This document shows, one piece after another, positions 8,007 to 15,415 of a stretch of 42,153 nucleotides of DNA. Position 1 is the first letter of the stretch; each line of letters starts with the position of its first letter. The notes beneath the pieces are model-generated. The model was not told where the DNA came from, did not search any database, and worked only from the letters and a program-made list of their open reading frames with translations. This DNA comes from an uncultured Ruminococcus sp. (GTDB lineage: Bacteria > Bacillota > Clostridia > Oscillospirales > Acutalibacteraceae): assembly GCA_902798755.1 (NCBI GenBank), contig CADBYC010000026.1:1-42153 (forward strand), given 5' to 3'. A program made the position numbers and the translations under genes.

Positions 8007-8035
8007 TTGACTTTTGCGCTTTAATGTGTTATCAT
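8007..8035 (+). promoter_or_regulatory. Promoter of the aromatic amino acid operon
   Basis: TTGACT (8007-8012), a 17-bp spacer and TATCAT (8030-8035) match a housekeeping sigma promoter. Transcription would start about 25 bp upstream of the leader peptide. Confidence 0.75.
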
Positions 8036-8066
8036 ATCCGCAGTGCCGAGGAAAGGAGTTATGGTG

Positions 8067-8162
8067 ATGACTGTTCTGACAACTGAAAAAACCAATAACT
8101 ACTTTTCCTTTACTTTCGCGCGCTTTTATGCGGGCTTTTATTGCTTTGCAAAAAATGAGTAA
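8067..8162 (+). CDS. Phe/Tyr-rich leader peptide of the aromatic operon
   Basis: 31 aa from ATG 8067, 8 bp after AAGGAG (8053-8058); ATG 8061 would add two residues but is too close to that site. Near the C-terminus, 9 of 16 residues are aromatic (YFSFTFARFYAGFYCF: six Phe, three Tyr, no Trp). A hairpin at 8200-8227 follows and the first structural gene is pheA. This is the classic arrangement for transcription attenuation by ribosome stalling when charged tRNA-Phe or tRNA-Tyr is scarce. The peptide itself has no expected function after synthesis. Confidence 0.85.
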   Translation: MTVLTTEKTNNYFSFTFARFYAGFYCFAKNE

Positions 8163-8199
8163 GCTGCTCGAAATGGTACAGGTGCTTTAGAGGAAAGTA

Positions 8200-8237
8200 A
8201 GCGGTTCTGTTTTCGGGCAGAGCCGCTGTTCTATTTA
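8200..8237 (+). promoter_or_regulatory. Candidate attenuator hairpin of the aromatic operon
   Basis: AGCGGTTCTG (8200-8209) pairs with CAGAGCCGCT (8218-8227), 10 bp with one wobble and an 8-nt loop; GTTCTATTTA follows. The T-tract is imperfect. The short complementary pieces AAGC (8161), GCTT (8183) and AAGC (8199) could give exclusive alternative pairings after the leader stop codon, as attenuation needs. This was read by eye, not folded. Confidence 0.6.
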
Positions 8238-8278
8238 TAATGGATATTGAATGCTGAAAAAGAAAGAATGAAGAATGT

Positions 8279-8338
8279 TAGGCGGGTTTCGCCTACACCC
8301 GATAATCAAGCGGTACGTCGCAAGCGCCGTACCCTACA
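8279..8338. repeat. Hairpin-rich spacer before pheA
   Basis: TAGGCG/CGCCTA (8279-8295) forms one hairpin and GGTAC/GTACC (around 8312-8333) forms another. It looks like a small palindromic repeat inserted between the attenuator and pheA. No second copy was seen in the window. Confidence 0.4.
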
Positions 8339-8371
8339 ATAAATGTATGATATATTTCGGAAGGTGATAGT

Positions 8372-9475
8372 ATGGACAAGCTACAGGACGCGCGCGCGAA
8401 GATCAATGAGATCGATAAACAAATGGCTGAGCTGTTTGAGAGCCGTATGCAGGCGGCGAAGACGATCGCCGAGTATAAAAAAGAACGCGGCTTGCAGATC
8501 TATGACGCTAAGCGAGAGCAGGCAGTGATCGAGAAAAACGCGGCATATATCAATGATTACGATATCCGCTCTTACTATGTGCGATTTTTGCAGGACGAGA
8601 TGGCGATCTCCAAGCAATATCAGGAGCACATCATCAGTGGCGTGAAGATCGCCTACAGCGGGATCGAGGGCGCGTATGCCAACATCGCCGCGAAGAAAAT
8701 CTTCCCTTACGGCAGACTGCTGTCCTACCGCGACTTCCGTGCCGCATATGAAGCGGTGGAGCGCGGCGACTGTGACTGCGCCGTTCTGCCGATCGAGAAC
8801 AGCTACGCCGGCGAGGTCGGACAGGTCATGGACATGATGTTCCAGGGCTCGCTGTATGTCAACGGTATCTATACGTTGCGGATTGCTCACCATCTGTTAG
8901 GTTTGCCCGGTGCGGGTATCAAGGATATCAAGACGGTCGTCAGCCACCCGCAGGCGCTGGCGCAGTGCGCGGAGTATATCCGCGAGCGCGGCTTTGAGAC
9001 CGTCGAATACGCCAACACCGCTAAGGCGGCGAAGGCGGTCAAGGACGGCTCTGACAAGAGTATGGCGGCGATCGCTTCACGGGAGACCGCAAGGCTGTAC
9101 GGCTTAGAGACCCTCGACCACGACATCAACGAAAGCGCGATGAATTCCACCAGATTCGCGGTGTTCTCGCGCGTGGAGAATAAGCAGGTGAACACAGTGG
9201 GCGACAGCCGCTTCATGCTGATGTTCACCGTCAAGAATGAGGCTGGCGCTTTGGCGCAGGCGCTGAATGTGCTGAGCAGTTACGGCTTCAACATGCGCGC
9301 GCTGCGGTCTCGCCCGATGAAGGATCTCGCGTGGGAGTATTACTTCTATATAGAGGCAGAGGGCGACGAGACGGGTCAGAACGGCTCCGATATGCTCCGC
9401 CATCTTTCGCTTCACTGCGATATGCTCAAGGTGGTCGGACGTTATTCCGACGAAGTGATTTTAAAGGACGATTAA
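8372..9475 (+). CDS. pheA: Bifunctional chorismate mutase / prephenate dehydratase
   Basis: 367 aa; GGAAGGTGATAGT precedes ATG 8372. Residues about 1-85 are an AroQ-type helical chorismate mutase (INEIDKQMAELFESRMQAAKTIAEYKK), which turns chorismate into prephenate. Residues about 92-270 are prephenate dehydratase, with the conserved NSTRFAVF, making phenylpyruvate. Residues about 283-355 are an ACT domain (FMLMFTVKNEAGALAQALNVL), normally the phenylalanine feedback site. It is the first structural gene after the Phe/Tyr leader. The fused mutase also feeds TyrA, encoded later in the operon. Length is normal for the P-protein family. Confidence 0.96.
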   Translation: MDKLQDARAKINEIDKQMAELFESRMQAAKTIAEYKKERGLQIYDAKREQAVIEKNAAYINDYDIRSYYVRFLQDEMAISKQYQEHIISGVKIAYSGIEGAYANIAAKKIFPYGRLLSYRDFRAAYEAVERGDCDCAVLPIENSYAGEVGQVMDMMFQGSLYVNGIYTLRIAHHLLGLPGAGIKDIKTVVSHPQALAQCAEYIRERGFETVEYANTAKAAKAVKDGSDKSMAAIASRETARLYGLETLDHDINESAMNSTRFAVFSRVENKQVNTVGDSRFMLMFTVKNEAGALAQALNVLSSYGFNMRALRSRPMKDLAWEYYFYIEAEGDETGQNGSDMLRHLSLHCDMLKVVGRYSDEVILKDD

Positions 9476-9476
9476 G

Positions 9477-10481
9477 ATGAGTGTTTTACATTTAGATTTA
9501 GGCGCGGACAGCTACGATATTGTGATCGAGCGCGACTCTCTGCGAAAGGTGGGAGAGTATCTTGACCTCGGCCGCAAGGTGCTGGTGCTGACGGACGACG
9601 GCGTACCTGCTGAGTATGCCAAAACCGTCGCACGGCAGGCAAAGGACGGTTTTGTCTTTACCGTTCCGCAGGGCGAGGACAGCAAGAGCATCCCGCAGTT
9701 CGGCGAGATACTGTCCGAAATGCTCCGACGCGGTTTTTCGCGCAAGGACGCGGTCGTCGCGGTCGGCGGTGGGGTGGTCGGCGATCTGGCGGGCTTTGTC
9801 GCTTCCGCTTATATGCGCGGGATCGATTTCTACAATATCCCGACGACGGTGCTCAGTCAGGTGGACTCGTCCATCGGCGGCAAGACGGCGGTGAACCTCG
9901 ACGGCATCAAAAATATCGTCGGGGCGTTTTACCAGCCGAAGAAGGTGCTGGTCGATCTCGACCTGCTCGATACGCTGGACGAGCGGTTGATCAGCGAGGG
10001 CTTGGCGGAAGCCTTGAAAATGGGGTTGACGTCAGATGAAATTCTGTTCGAATTATTCGAAAAAGGAAATATAAAAGATAATATGGACGAGATCATCTAC
10101 CGTTCGCTGATGGTGAAAAAGACCGTCGTCGAGCAGGATGAGCGTGAACAGGGGCTCAGGAAGATACTCAACTTCGGCCACACGATCGGTCACGGGATCG
10201 AGAGCTGCGGCGGGCTGTATCACGGCGAATGCGTCGCGGTCGGCATGATACCGATGGTCAGCGAAGCGATCCGACCGAGACTGATCAAGATACTGGAGGG
10301 TCTGCGCCTACCGATTTCGGTTGAAGCGGAGGCTGGCAAGATCTTTGAAGCCATGAAGCATGATAAGAAGTCCGCGGGCGATAGGGTGACGGTGGTGACT
10401 GTCCCGAAGCCCGGACAGTTTGAAATGAAAGAAATTTCTTTTGAAGAAATATATCCCTTGATCAAAACCATCACGAGGTAA
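9477..10481 (+). CDS. aroB: 3-dehydroquinate synthase
   Basis: 334 aa, starting 1 bp after the pheA stop (TAAGATG). It converts DAHP to 3-dehydroquinate, step 2 of the shikimate pathway, using NAD+ and a divalent metal. Family motifs: AVGGGVVGDLAGFVASAYMR, PTTVLSQVDSSIGGKT, and metal ligands in GLAEALKMG and NFGHTIGHGIE. No obvious Shine-Dalgarno precedes it, so it probably relies on translational coupling with pheA. Confidence 0.96.
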   Translation: MSVLHLDLGADSYDIVIERDSLRKVGEYLDLGRKVLVLTDDGVPAEYAKTVARQAKDGFVFTVPQGEDSKSIPQFGEILSEMLRRGFSRKDAVVAVGGGVVGDLAGFVASAYMRGIDFYNIPTTVLSQVDSSIGGKTAVNLDGIKNIVGAFYQPKKVLVDLDLLDTLDERLISEGLAEALKMGLTSDEILFELFEKGNIKDNMDEIIYRSLMVKKTVVEQDEREQGLRKILNFGHTIGHGIESCGGLYHGECVAVGMIPMVSEAIRPRLIKILEGLRLPISVEAEAGKIFEAMKHDKKSAGDRVTVVTVPKPGQFEMKEISFEEIYPLIKTITR

Positions 10482-10483
10482 AG

Positions 10484-11581
10484 ATGAAAAATACATTTGG
10501 CAACAGCATTTCCCTGACACTGTTCGGTGAGAGCCACGGCGCGTATATCGGCGCGGTGCTCGACGGACTGACGCCGGGTATCAGCATCAATGAAGCTTTT
10601 ATCCGTTCACAGCTCGACAAGCGCCGCCCTGTCGGGAAAATCGGTACAGCGCGGCATGAAGCGGATGAATTTCAGATCGTCAGTGGCGCTTTTGAAGGAA
10701 AGACGACAGGAACGCCTTTGACGATCCTGATCCCGAACACCGCTCAGCACAGCAAGGATTACTCCGCGACCCGCTCTTTGGCGCGTCCCGGTCACGCGGA
10801 TTATACAGCCTACGCAAAGTACCACGGATATGAGGATTATCGCGGCGGCGGTCATTTTTCAGGCAGAGTCACTGCGGCTTTGGTAGCGGCGGGAGCGATC
10901 CTGATCTCCGCTTTACAGGAGAAAGGGATCGTCATCGCTACGCATATCCGCTCCTGCGCGGGGATCGCGGACGGTGAATTCGGCGATATCAAAGCGGATA
11001 TCAAGAAGCTGAATGAGCTGGATTTCGCTGTACTTGATAATGAAAAAGGCGAAGCAATGAAAAAAGCGATCGAAGCGGCTGCCGCAGAGGGCGACAGCGT
11101 CGGCGGCGTATTGGAGACCGCTGTGCTCGGAGTGTCCGCTGGCGTGGGCGAGCCGTGGTTCGATACGGTCGAAGGCGTGCTGAGTCACGCGCTGTTCTCC
11201 GTGCCCGCTGTCAAGGGGGTAGAATTCGGCGACGCGTTCAGCATGGTGAACGGCAAGGGCTCTGACTATAATGACAACTTCTATATTTCTGAAAAGGAAA
11301 TAAAAACAACAACCAATCATAACGGCGGTATCAACGGCGGTATCACAAACGGTATGCCGATAATGTTTCGTTGTGCCGTCAAGCCGACGCCGTCGATCTT
11401 CAAGGCGCAGGACACGGTCGATTTTATGAAGAAAGAAAATTCTGTATTAGAATTAAAAGGCAGACATGACCCCGCTGTTATCCACCGCGCGAGAGTGGTG
11501 GTCGACAGCGTAACGGCGCTCGCGCTGGCAGATCTATTAGCGCTGAGATACGGGACAGATTATTTAGCCTCCCTTTCCTAA
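10484..11581 (+). CDS. aroC: Chorismate synthase
   Basis: 365 aa, starting 2 bp after aroB. It converts EPSP to chorismate with reduced FMN. Motifs: GNSISLTLFGESHG at the N-terminus, RPGHADYTAYAKY, YRGGGHFSGR and, near the end, HDPAVIHRARVV. It is intact and of family length. The last four codons and the stop lie inside a palindromic element (11566-11651), so the natural C-terminus has been replaced by element sequence (ASLS). Confidence 0.96.
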   Translation: MKNTFGNSISLTLFGESHGAYIGAVLDGLTPGISINEAFIRSQLDKRRPVGKIGTARHEADEFQIVSGAFEGKTTGTPLTILIPNTAQHSKDYSATRSLARPGHADYTAYAKYHGYEDYRGGGHFSGRVTAALVAAGAILISALQEKGIVIATHIRSCAGIADGEFGDIKADIKKLNELDFAVLDNEKGEAMKKAIEAAAAEGDSVGGVLETAVLGVSAGVGEPWFDTVEGVLSHALFSVPAVKGVEFGDAFSMVNGKGSDYNDNFYISEKEIKTTTNHNGGINGGITNGMPIMFRCAVKPTPSIFKAQDTVDFMKKENSVLELKGRHDPAVIHRARVVVDSVTALALADLLALRYGTDYLASLS

Positions 11582-11651
11582 GGGAGGTGCCCGATAGGGC
11601 GGAGGGTTGCAACCCCCGGTCGCTTTACGACAGCCTCTTGGAAAAAGGCGT
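11566..11651. repeat. Palindromic element pair A/A' between aroC and aroE-aroK
   Basis: Hairpin 1: CCTCCCTT-TCCT-AAGGGAGG (11568-11587). Hairpin 2: GCCC-GATA-GGGC (11589-11600). Then GGAGGGTTGC, which runs into a diverged inverted half (GCAACCCC, a GTCG/CGAC hairpin, GCCT...AGGC) ending near 11651. The same plan is seen at 39209-39332, and as a single copy at 36839-36887. Its left end lies inside aroC. Confidence 0.75.
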
Positions 11652-11668
11652 TTACGAAAGGGAATCAT

Positions 11669-12901
11669 ATGGAATACGGACTGATAGGGGAGAAGCTGCC
11701 GCACAGCTTCTCCAAAGAGATACATGAAAAATTAGGATATTATCAATATTCTCTTGAAGAATTAAAAAGAGAAGAATTGAAGGATTTTATTCTCCAAAAG
11801 AATTTTAAAGGGATCAATGTGACGATTCCGTATAAGCAGGACGTCATTCCGCTGTTGGACGAGGTCGACCCCGACGCGCTGGCGATCGGCGCGGTGAATA
11901 CCGTCGTCAACCGTGACGGCGTGCTGTATGGTTACAATACCGATTTCGGCGGCATGAAAGCGCTGATCGAGCGCGCGGGCGTTATCATCAAGTACAAGAA
12001 GGTGCTGATCCTCGGCACGGGCGGTACTTCATTGACGGCGCGTGCAGTATGTGAGCGTATGGGTGCAAAGGAGATCTTGCGCGTCAGCCGCAGAGAGAGC
12101 GACGGCGCAGTCACCTATGAGCAGGCGTATGCCAATCACTGCGACGCGGACGTCATCATCAACGCGACCCCCTGCGGAATGTTCCCGAATATTTTTGACA
12201 GTCCGATCGAGCTTGACAGATTCCCGAAGCTCAGCGGCGTGATCGACGTGATCTATAATCCGCTTTGCACAGAGTTGGTGCTTTCGGCGAAAGAGCGCGG
12301 ACTGGATACCGAAGGCGGGCTGTATATGCTGGTCGCACAGGCGATATTGGCGGCGGAAAAGTTTCTTGATACCGAGATGGACGTCGTCGAGGTGACAAAC
12401 AAGATATATGACGAGATATATTTCGATAAAAGAAATATCGTGCTGAGCGGTATGCCTGCTTCAGGCAAGTCGACGGTCGGTAAGATTGTCGCAAAACAGC
12501 TCGGTAGAGATTTAATCGACACCGACCGACTGGTCGTCGAGCGCGAGGGAGATATCCCGACCATCTTCCGAGAAAAAGGGGAGAGATACTTCCGTGATTT
12601 GGAGAGCACGGTCATCAAAGAGGTATCCGCTCTGAGCGGCAAGGTGATTTCTCTCGGCGGCGGCGCGATCATGCGGAAGGAAAACGTCAGGTCGTTACAG
12701 CACAACGGCGCGATCTTCTTCATCGACCGTTCACCCGAGTATCTCGTCCCGACAGGGGACAGACCGCTCGCGGATAAAAAGGAGAAGATCATGCGCCTGT
12801 ACAACAAGCGCATCGATACCTATATGAGCACCGCCGACTTCATCATTGACGGCGACTGCGACCCCGAGGACGTTGCGGATTCTATTATAAATGGTGATTG
12901 A
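11669..12901 (+). CDS. aroE-aroK: Fused shikimate dehydrogenase - shikimate kinase
   Basis: 410 aa, RBS GAAAGGGA before ATG 11669. Residues about 1-245 are shikimate dehydrogenase: SFSKEIHEKLG substrate motif, catalytic Lys56 (NVTIPYKQ) and Asp92 (YNTDFGG), NADP-binding ILGTGGTS. Residues about 255-410 are shikimate kinase: P-loop GMPASGKST (261-269), DTD at 284-286, GGG at 330-332 and GDRPL around 363-367. It covers steps 4 and 5, dehydroshikimate to shikimate 3-phosphate. The two domains join with no frameshift and a linker of about 10 residues. The stop just precedes the aroQ start. Usually these are separate genes. Confidence 0.95.
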   Translation: MEYGLIGEKLPHSFSKEIHEKLGYYQYSLEELKREELKDFILQKNFKGINVTIPYKQDVIPLLDEVDPDALAIGAVNTVVNRDGVLYGYNTDFGGMKALIERAGVIIKYKKVLILGTGGTSLTARAVCERMGAKEILRVSRRESDGAVTYEQAYANHCDADVIINATPCGMFPNIFDSPIELDRFPKLSGVIDVIYNPLCTELVLSAKERGLDTEGGLYMLVAQAILAAEKFLDTEMDVVEVTNKIYDEIYFDKRNIVLSGMPASGKSTVGKIVAKQLGRDLIDTDRLVVEREGDIPTIFREKGERYFRDLESTVIKEVSALSGKVISLGGGAIMRKENVRSLQHNGAIFFIDRSPEYLVPTGDRPLADKKEKIMRLYNKRIDTYMSTADFIIDGDCDPEDVADSIINGD

Positions 12902-12902
12902 T

Positions 12903-13337
12903 ATGAAAATACTTGTCATCAACGGACCAAACCTGAATATGCTGGGTATCCGCGAGCCGGATATTTACGGCGGGACGACCTATGCCGATTTGTGTCAGAT
13001 GATCGAACAGCACGCGCAGAAGATCGGCGCAGAGGTCGAGCTGTACCAGAGCAATCATGAGGGCGATCTGGTCGATAAAATACAAAAAGCCTATGGGAAT
13101 ATCGACGGTATCGTGATCAACCCCGGCGCGTATACCCACACGAGCGTTGCGATATTGGACGCGTTGAAAGCTGTTGCAATCCCCGCGGTGGAGGTGCATA
13201 TCTCTGAGGTGGATAAGCGCGAGGAGTTCCGTCAGATCAGCTATGTGAGATTGGCGTGCTTTGCGACAATCACGGGACACGGCGTGAACGGGTATCTCGA
13301 AGCGATGGAGTTGATCAGGGAGCGCTATGAGAGTTGA
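12903..13337 (+). CDS. aroQ: Type II 3-dehydroquinate dehydratase
   Basis: 144 aa from ATG 12903, which gives the usual family N-terminus MKILVINGPNLNMLG; an in-frame ATG at 12891 lies inside the end of aroE-aroK. It dehydrates 3-dehydroquinate to 3-dehydroshikimate, step 3. Visible: GPNLNMLG, the flexible loop after it (REPDIYGGTT, active-site Tyr), QSNHEGDLVD, NPGAYTHTSVAILDAL and VEVHISEVDKREEFR. The family is a dodecamer. The stop overlaps the aroA start by 11 bp. Confidence 0.95.
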   Translation: MKILVINGPNLNMLGIREPDIYGGTTYADLCQMIEQHAQKIGAEVELYQSNHEGDLVDKIQKAYGNIDGIVINPGAYTHTSVAILDALKAVAIPAVEVHISEVDKREEFRQISYVRLACFATITGHGVNGYLEAMELIRERYES

Positions 13338-14541
13338 GATAAGGCCGTCAAAGGCGAAAGGTACAGTGACCGCGCCGCCTAGCAAGAGCATGGCGCACCG
13401 ACTGCTCATTTGCGCGGGATTGTCTGAGGGCGAGAGCGTTGTCCGTAATCTTGCGTACTCTGAGGACGTCAAGGCGACGATCGCCTGCCTGCAAGCGCTC
13501 GGCGCTGCAATCAGGCTCGACGGCGATACTGCCTTTGTGAAAGGCGCGCATGTGACTGAGCCAATCGGCAGCTCTGCTGTTCTTCCGTGCAATGAATGCG
13601 GCAGTACCCTGCGATTTTTTACTCCGATCTGCATGCTCAGCGGAGAGGAGCGCACCTTGCGGGGCAGTGAATACCTGATGACTCGTCCGATGGTTGTGTA
13701 TGAGGAGATCGCTGTAAAGCAGGATATCCGTTTTGAGAAAAGCGCCGACAGCATTACCGTACAGGGAAAACTGAAAAGCGGCGTGTATGAGGTAGCGGGC
13801 AATATCAGCTCCCAGTTTATCTCGGGGTTATTGTTTGCGCTTCCTTTGCTCGACGGCGACAGTGAGATCAAAATACTGCCCCCTGTCGAGAGCAAGCCGT
13901 ATATCGATATGACGGTCGCCGCCCTGAGAGAGTTCGGGATCATGATCGAGAATGACGATAATGTCTATAAGATAAAGGGCGGTCAGCGATACGCTCCGAC
14001 TGATGTGACAGTAGAGGGCGATTGCTCGAACGCGGCATTCTTTGAAGCGTTGAATTACACAGGCTCAAATGTCACGGTAGAGGGTCTGAGAGAGGATTCC
14101 TTACAAGGCGACAGGATATATAAAATTCTTTTTAAGAAAATAAAAAACGGTGACAGTCCGATCGATATTGCGGATTGTCCCGATTTAGGCCCGATACTCT
14201 TCGCGGTCGCGGCGTTATGCGGCGGCGCGAGATTCATCGGTACACGCCGATTGAAGATCAAAGAGAGCGACAGAGCAGCTGCAATGCGGCAGGAGCTTTC
14301 GAAGCTCGGTATCTCGATCGACGTAGGGGAGAACGAGGTCGCGGTCCATGGCGGAAGATTACACGCTCCGACCGAACCGCTCGACGGTCACGGCGATCAC
14401 CGTATCGTGATGGCGCTGTCGGTACTGCTGACGGTGACAGGCGGCGTGATCGAGGGCGCGCAGGCGGTGAACAAGAGCTTCCCCGACTTTTTTGACAGAC
14501 TCACAGATTTAGGAGTGAAATTGCATTATGGAATGGATTAG
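13327..14541 (+). CDS. aroA: 3-phosphoshikimate 1-carboxyvinyltransferase (EPSP synthase)
   Basis: 404 aa, overlapping aroQ by 11 bp. It joins PEP to shikimate 3-phosphate, step 6. Motifs: PPSKSMAHRLLICAGL near the N-terminus, NECGSTLRFFTPI, ISSQFISGLLFALPL, GDCSNAAFFEAL, KIKESDRAAAM and DHRIVMALSVL. Slightly shorter than E. coli AroA but all landmarks are present. The sequence around residues 88-96 is NECGSTLRF instead of the common NAGTAMRP-type motif, so glyphosate sensitivity cannot be judged here. The stop overlaps tyrA by 14 bp. Confidence 0.95.
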   Translation: MRVEIRPSKAKGTVTAPPSKSMAHRLLICAGLSEGESVVRNLAYSEDVKATIACLQALGAAIRLDGDTAFVKGAHVTEPIGSSAVLPCNECGSTLRFFTPICMLSGEERTLRGSEYLMTRPMVVYEEIAVKQDIRFEKSADSITVQGKLKSGVYEVAGNISSQFISGLLFALPLLDGDSEIKILPPVESKPYIDMTVAALREFGIMIENDDNVYKIKGGQRYAPTDVTVEGDCSNAAFFEALNYTGSNVTVEGLREDSLQGDRIYKILFKKIKNGDSPIDIADCPDLGPILFAVAALCGGARFIGTRRLKIKESDRAAAMRQELSKLGISIDVGENEVAVHGGRLHAPTEPLDGHGDHRIVMALSVLLTVTGGVIEGAQAVNKSFPDFFDRLTDLGVKLHYGMD

Positions 14542-15391
14542 TCATTCAAGAATATTGATCGTCGGTTTAGGTTTGATCGGCGGCAGCTACGCCAGAGCGC
14601 TCAAGCGCCTCGGCTACCATGTGACCGCAATCGAGAAGCGACAGGAGGCGATCGACTACGCGCTCGAGAATCACATCATCGACGATGGGTCTACAGAGGT
14701 CGATAAGGAAATCGTCGGCTCCGCGGACGCGGTCATCTTCGGCTTGTATCCGCAGGTGTTCAAGGAATGGATCGCGCAGTATCAGGATTATTTCAAAGAG
14801 GGCGCGATGATCACCGACGTCACGGGCGTCAAGAGCTGTATCGTCTATGATATCCAGAGTATGCTCAGGGACGACGTAGAGTTCATCGCCTCCCACCCGA
14901 TGGCGGGTCGTGAAGTCTACGGTGTAGAGAATTCGGACGATTCGATCTTCCGCGGCGCGAACTTCATTATTGTTCCCACAGAGAAAAATACAGCGGAGGC
15001 GATCCGCTGGATCGGCGGCTTGGGACGGATATTGGGCTTCTCCCGTATCTCGGTGCTTTCTCCCGAAGAGCACGACGAGATGATCGGCTATCTGTCACAG
15101 CTGACCCACTGTATCGCGGTATCGCTGATGACCTGCTCCGACAATGAGCATCTGGTCGATTACACAGGCGACAGCTTCCGTGATCTGACCCGTATCGCGA
15201 ACATCAACGACCTGATGTGGAGCGAGCTGTTTATGCTCAACCGCGAACCGCTCCTTAAATATATGGATATATTCCTCGATGAATTCGCGTCCCTGCGCGA
15301 TATGATCCGTGACGGCAGGGTGGACGAGCTGAGAGCGAAAATGAGATTGAGTACCAAGAGAAGAGCTTATTTCAATAAAAAGCCCTCGTGA
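14528..15391 (+). CDS. tyrA: Prephenate dehydrogenase
   Basis: 287 aa, overlapping aroA by 14 bp. It oxidatively decarboxylates prephenate to 4-hydroxyphenylpyruvate, the tyrosine branch. The N-terminal Rossmann domain has ILIVGLGLIGGSYARAL; the substrate domain has TDVTGVKSCIV, ASHPMAGRE and LTHCIAVSLM. There is no C-terminal ACT domain and no fused mutase, so the mutase activity must come from PheA in the same operon and feedback by tyrosine is not obvious from the sequence. A short AGCCCT/AGGGCT hairpin (15381-15401) overlaps its stop. Confidence 0.95.
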   Translation: MEWISHSRILIVGLGLIGGSYARALKRLGYHVTAIEKRQEAIDYALENHIIDDGSTEVDKEIVGSADAVIFGLYPQVFKEWIAQYQDYFKEGAMITDVTGVKSCIVYDIQSMLRDDVEFIASHPMAGREVYGVENSDDSIFRGANFIIVPTEKNTAEAIRWIGGLGRILGFSRISVLSPEEHDEMIGYLSQLTHCIAVSLMTCSDNEHLVDYTGDSFRDLTRIANINDLMWSELFMLNREPLLKYMDIFLDEFASLRDMIRDGRVDELRAKMRLSTKRRAYFNKKPS

Positions 15392-15415
15392 TCGCAGGGC
15401 TGTAAAGGAAGGTGT

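Noticed and set aside
12885-13943. 352-codon open frame on the minus strand
   Set aside because: It lies opposite aroQ and aroA, both well supported by motifs; the reverse product has no recognisable domain and no ribosome binding site.
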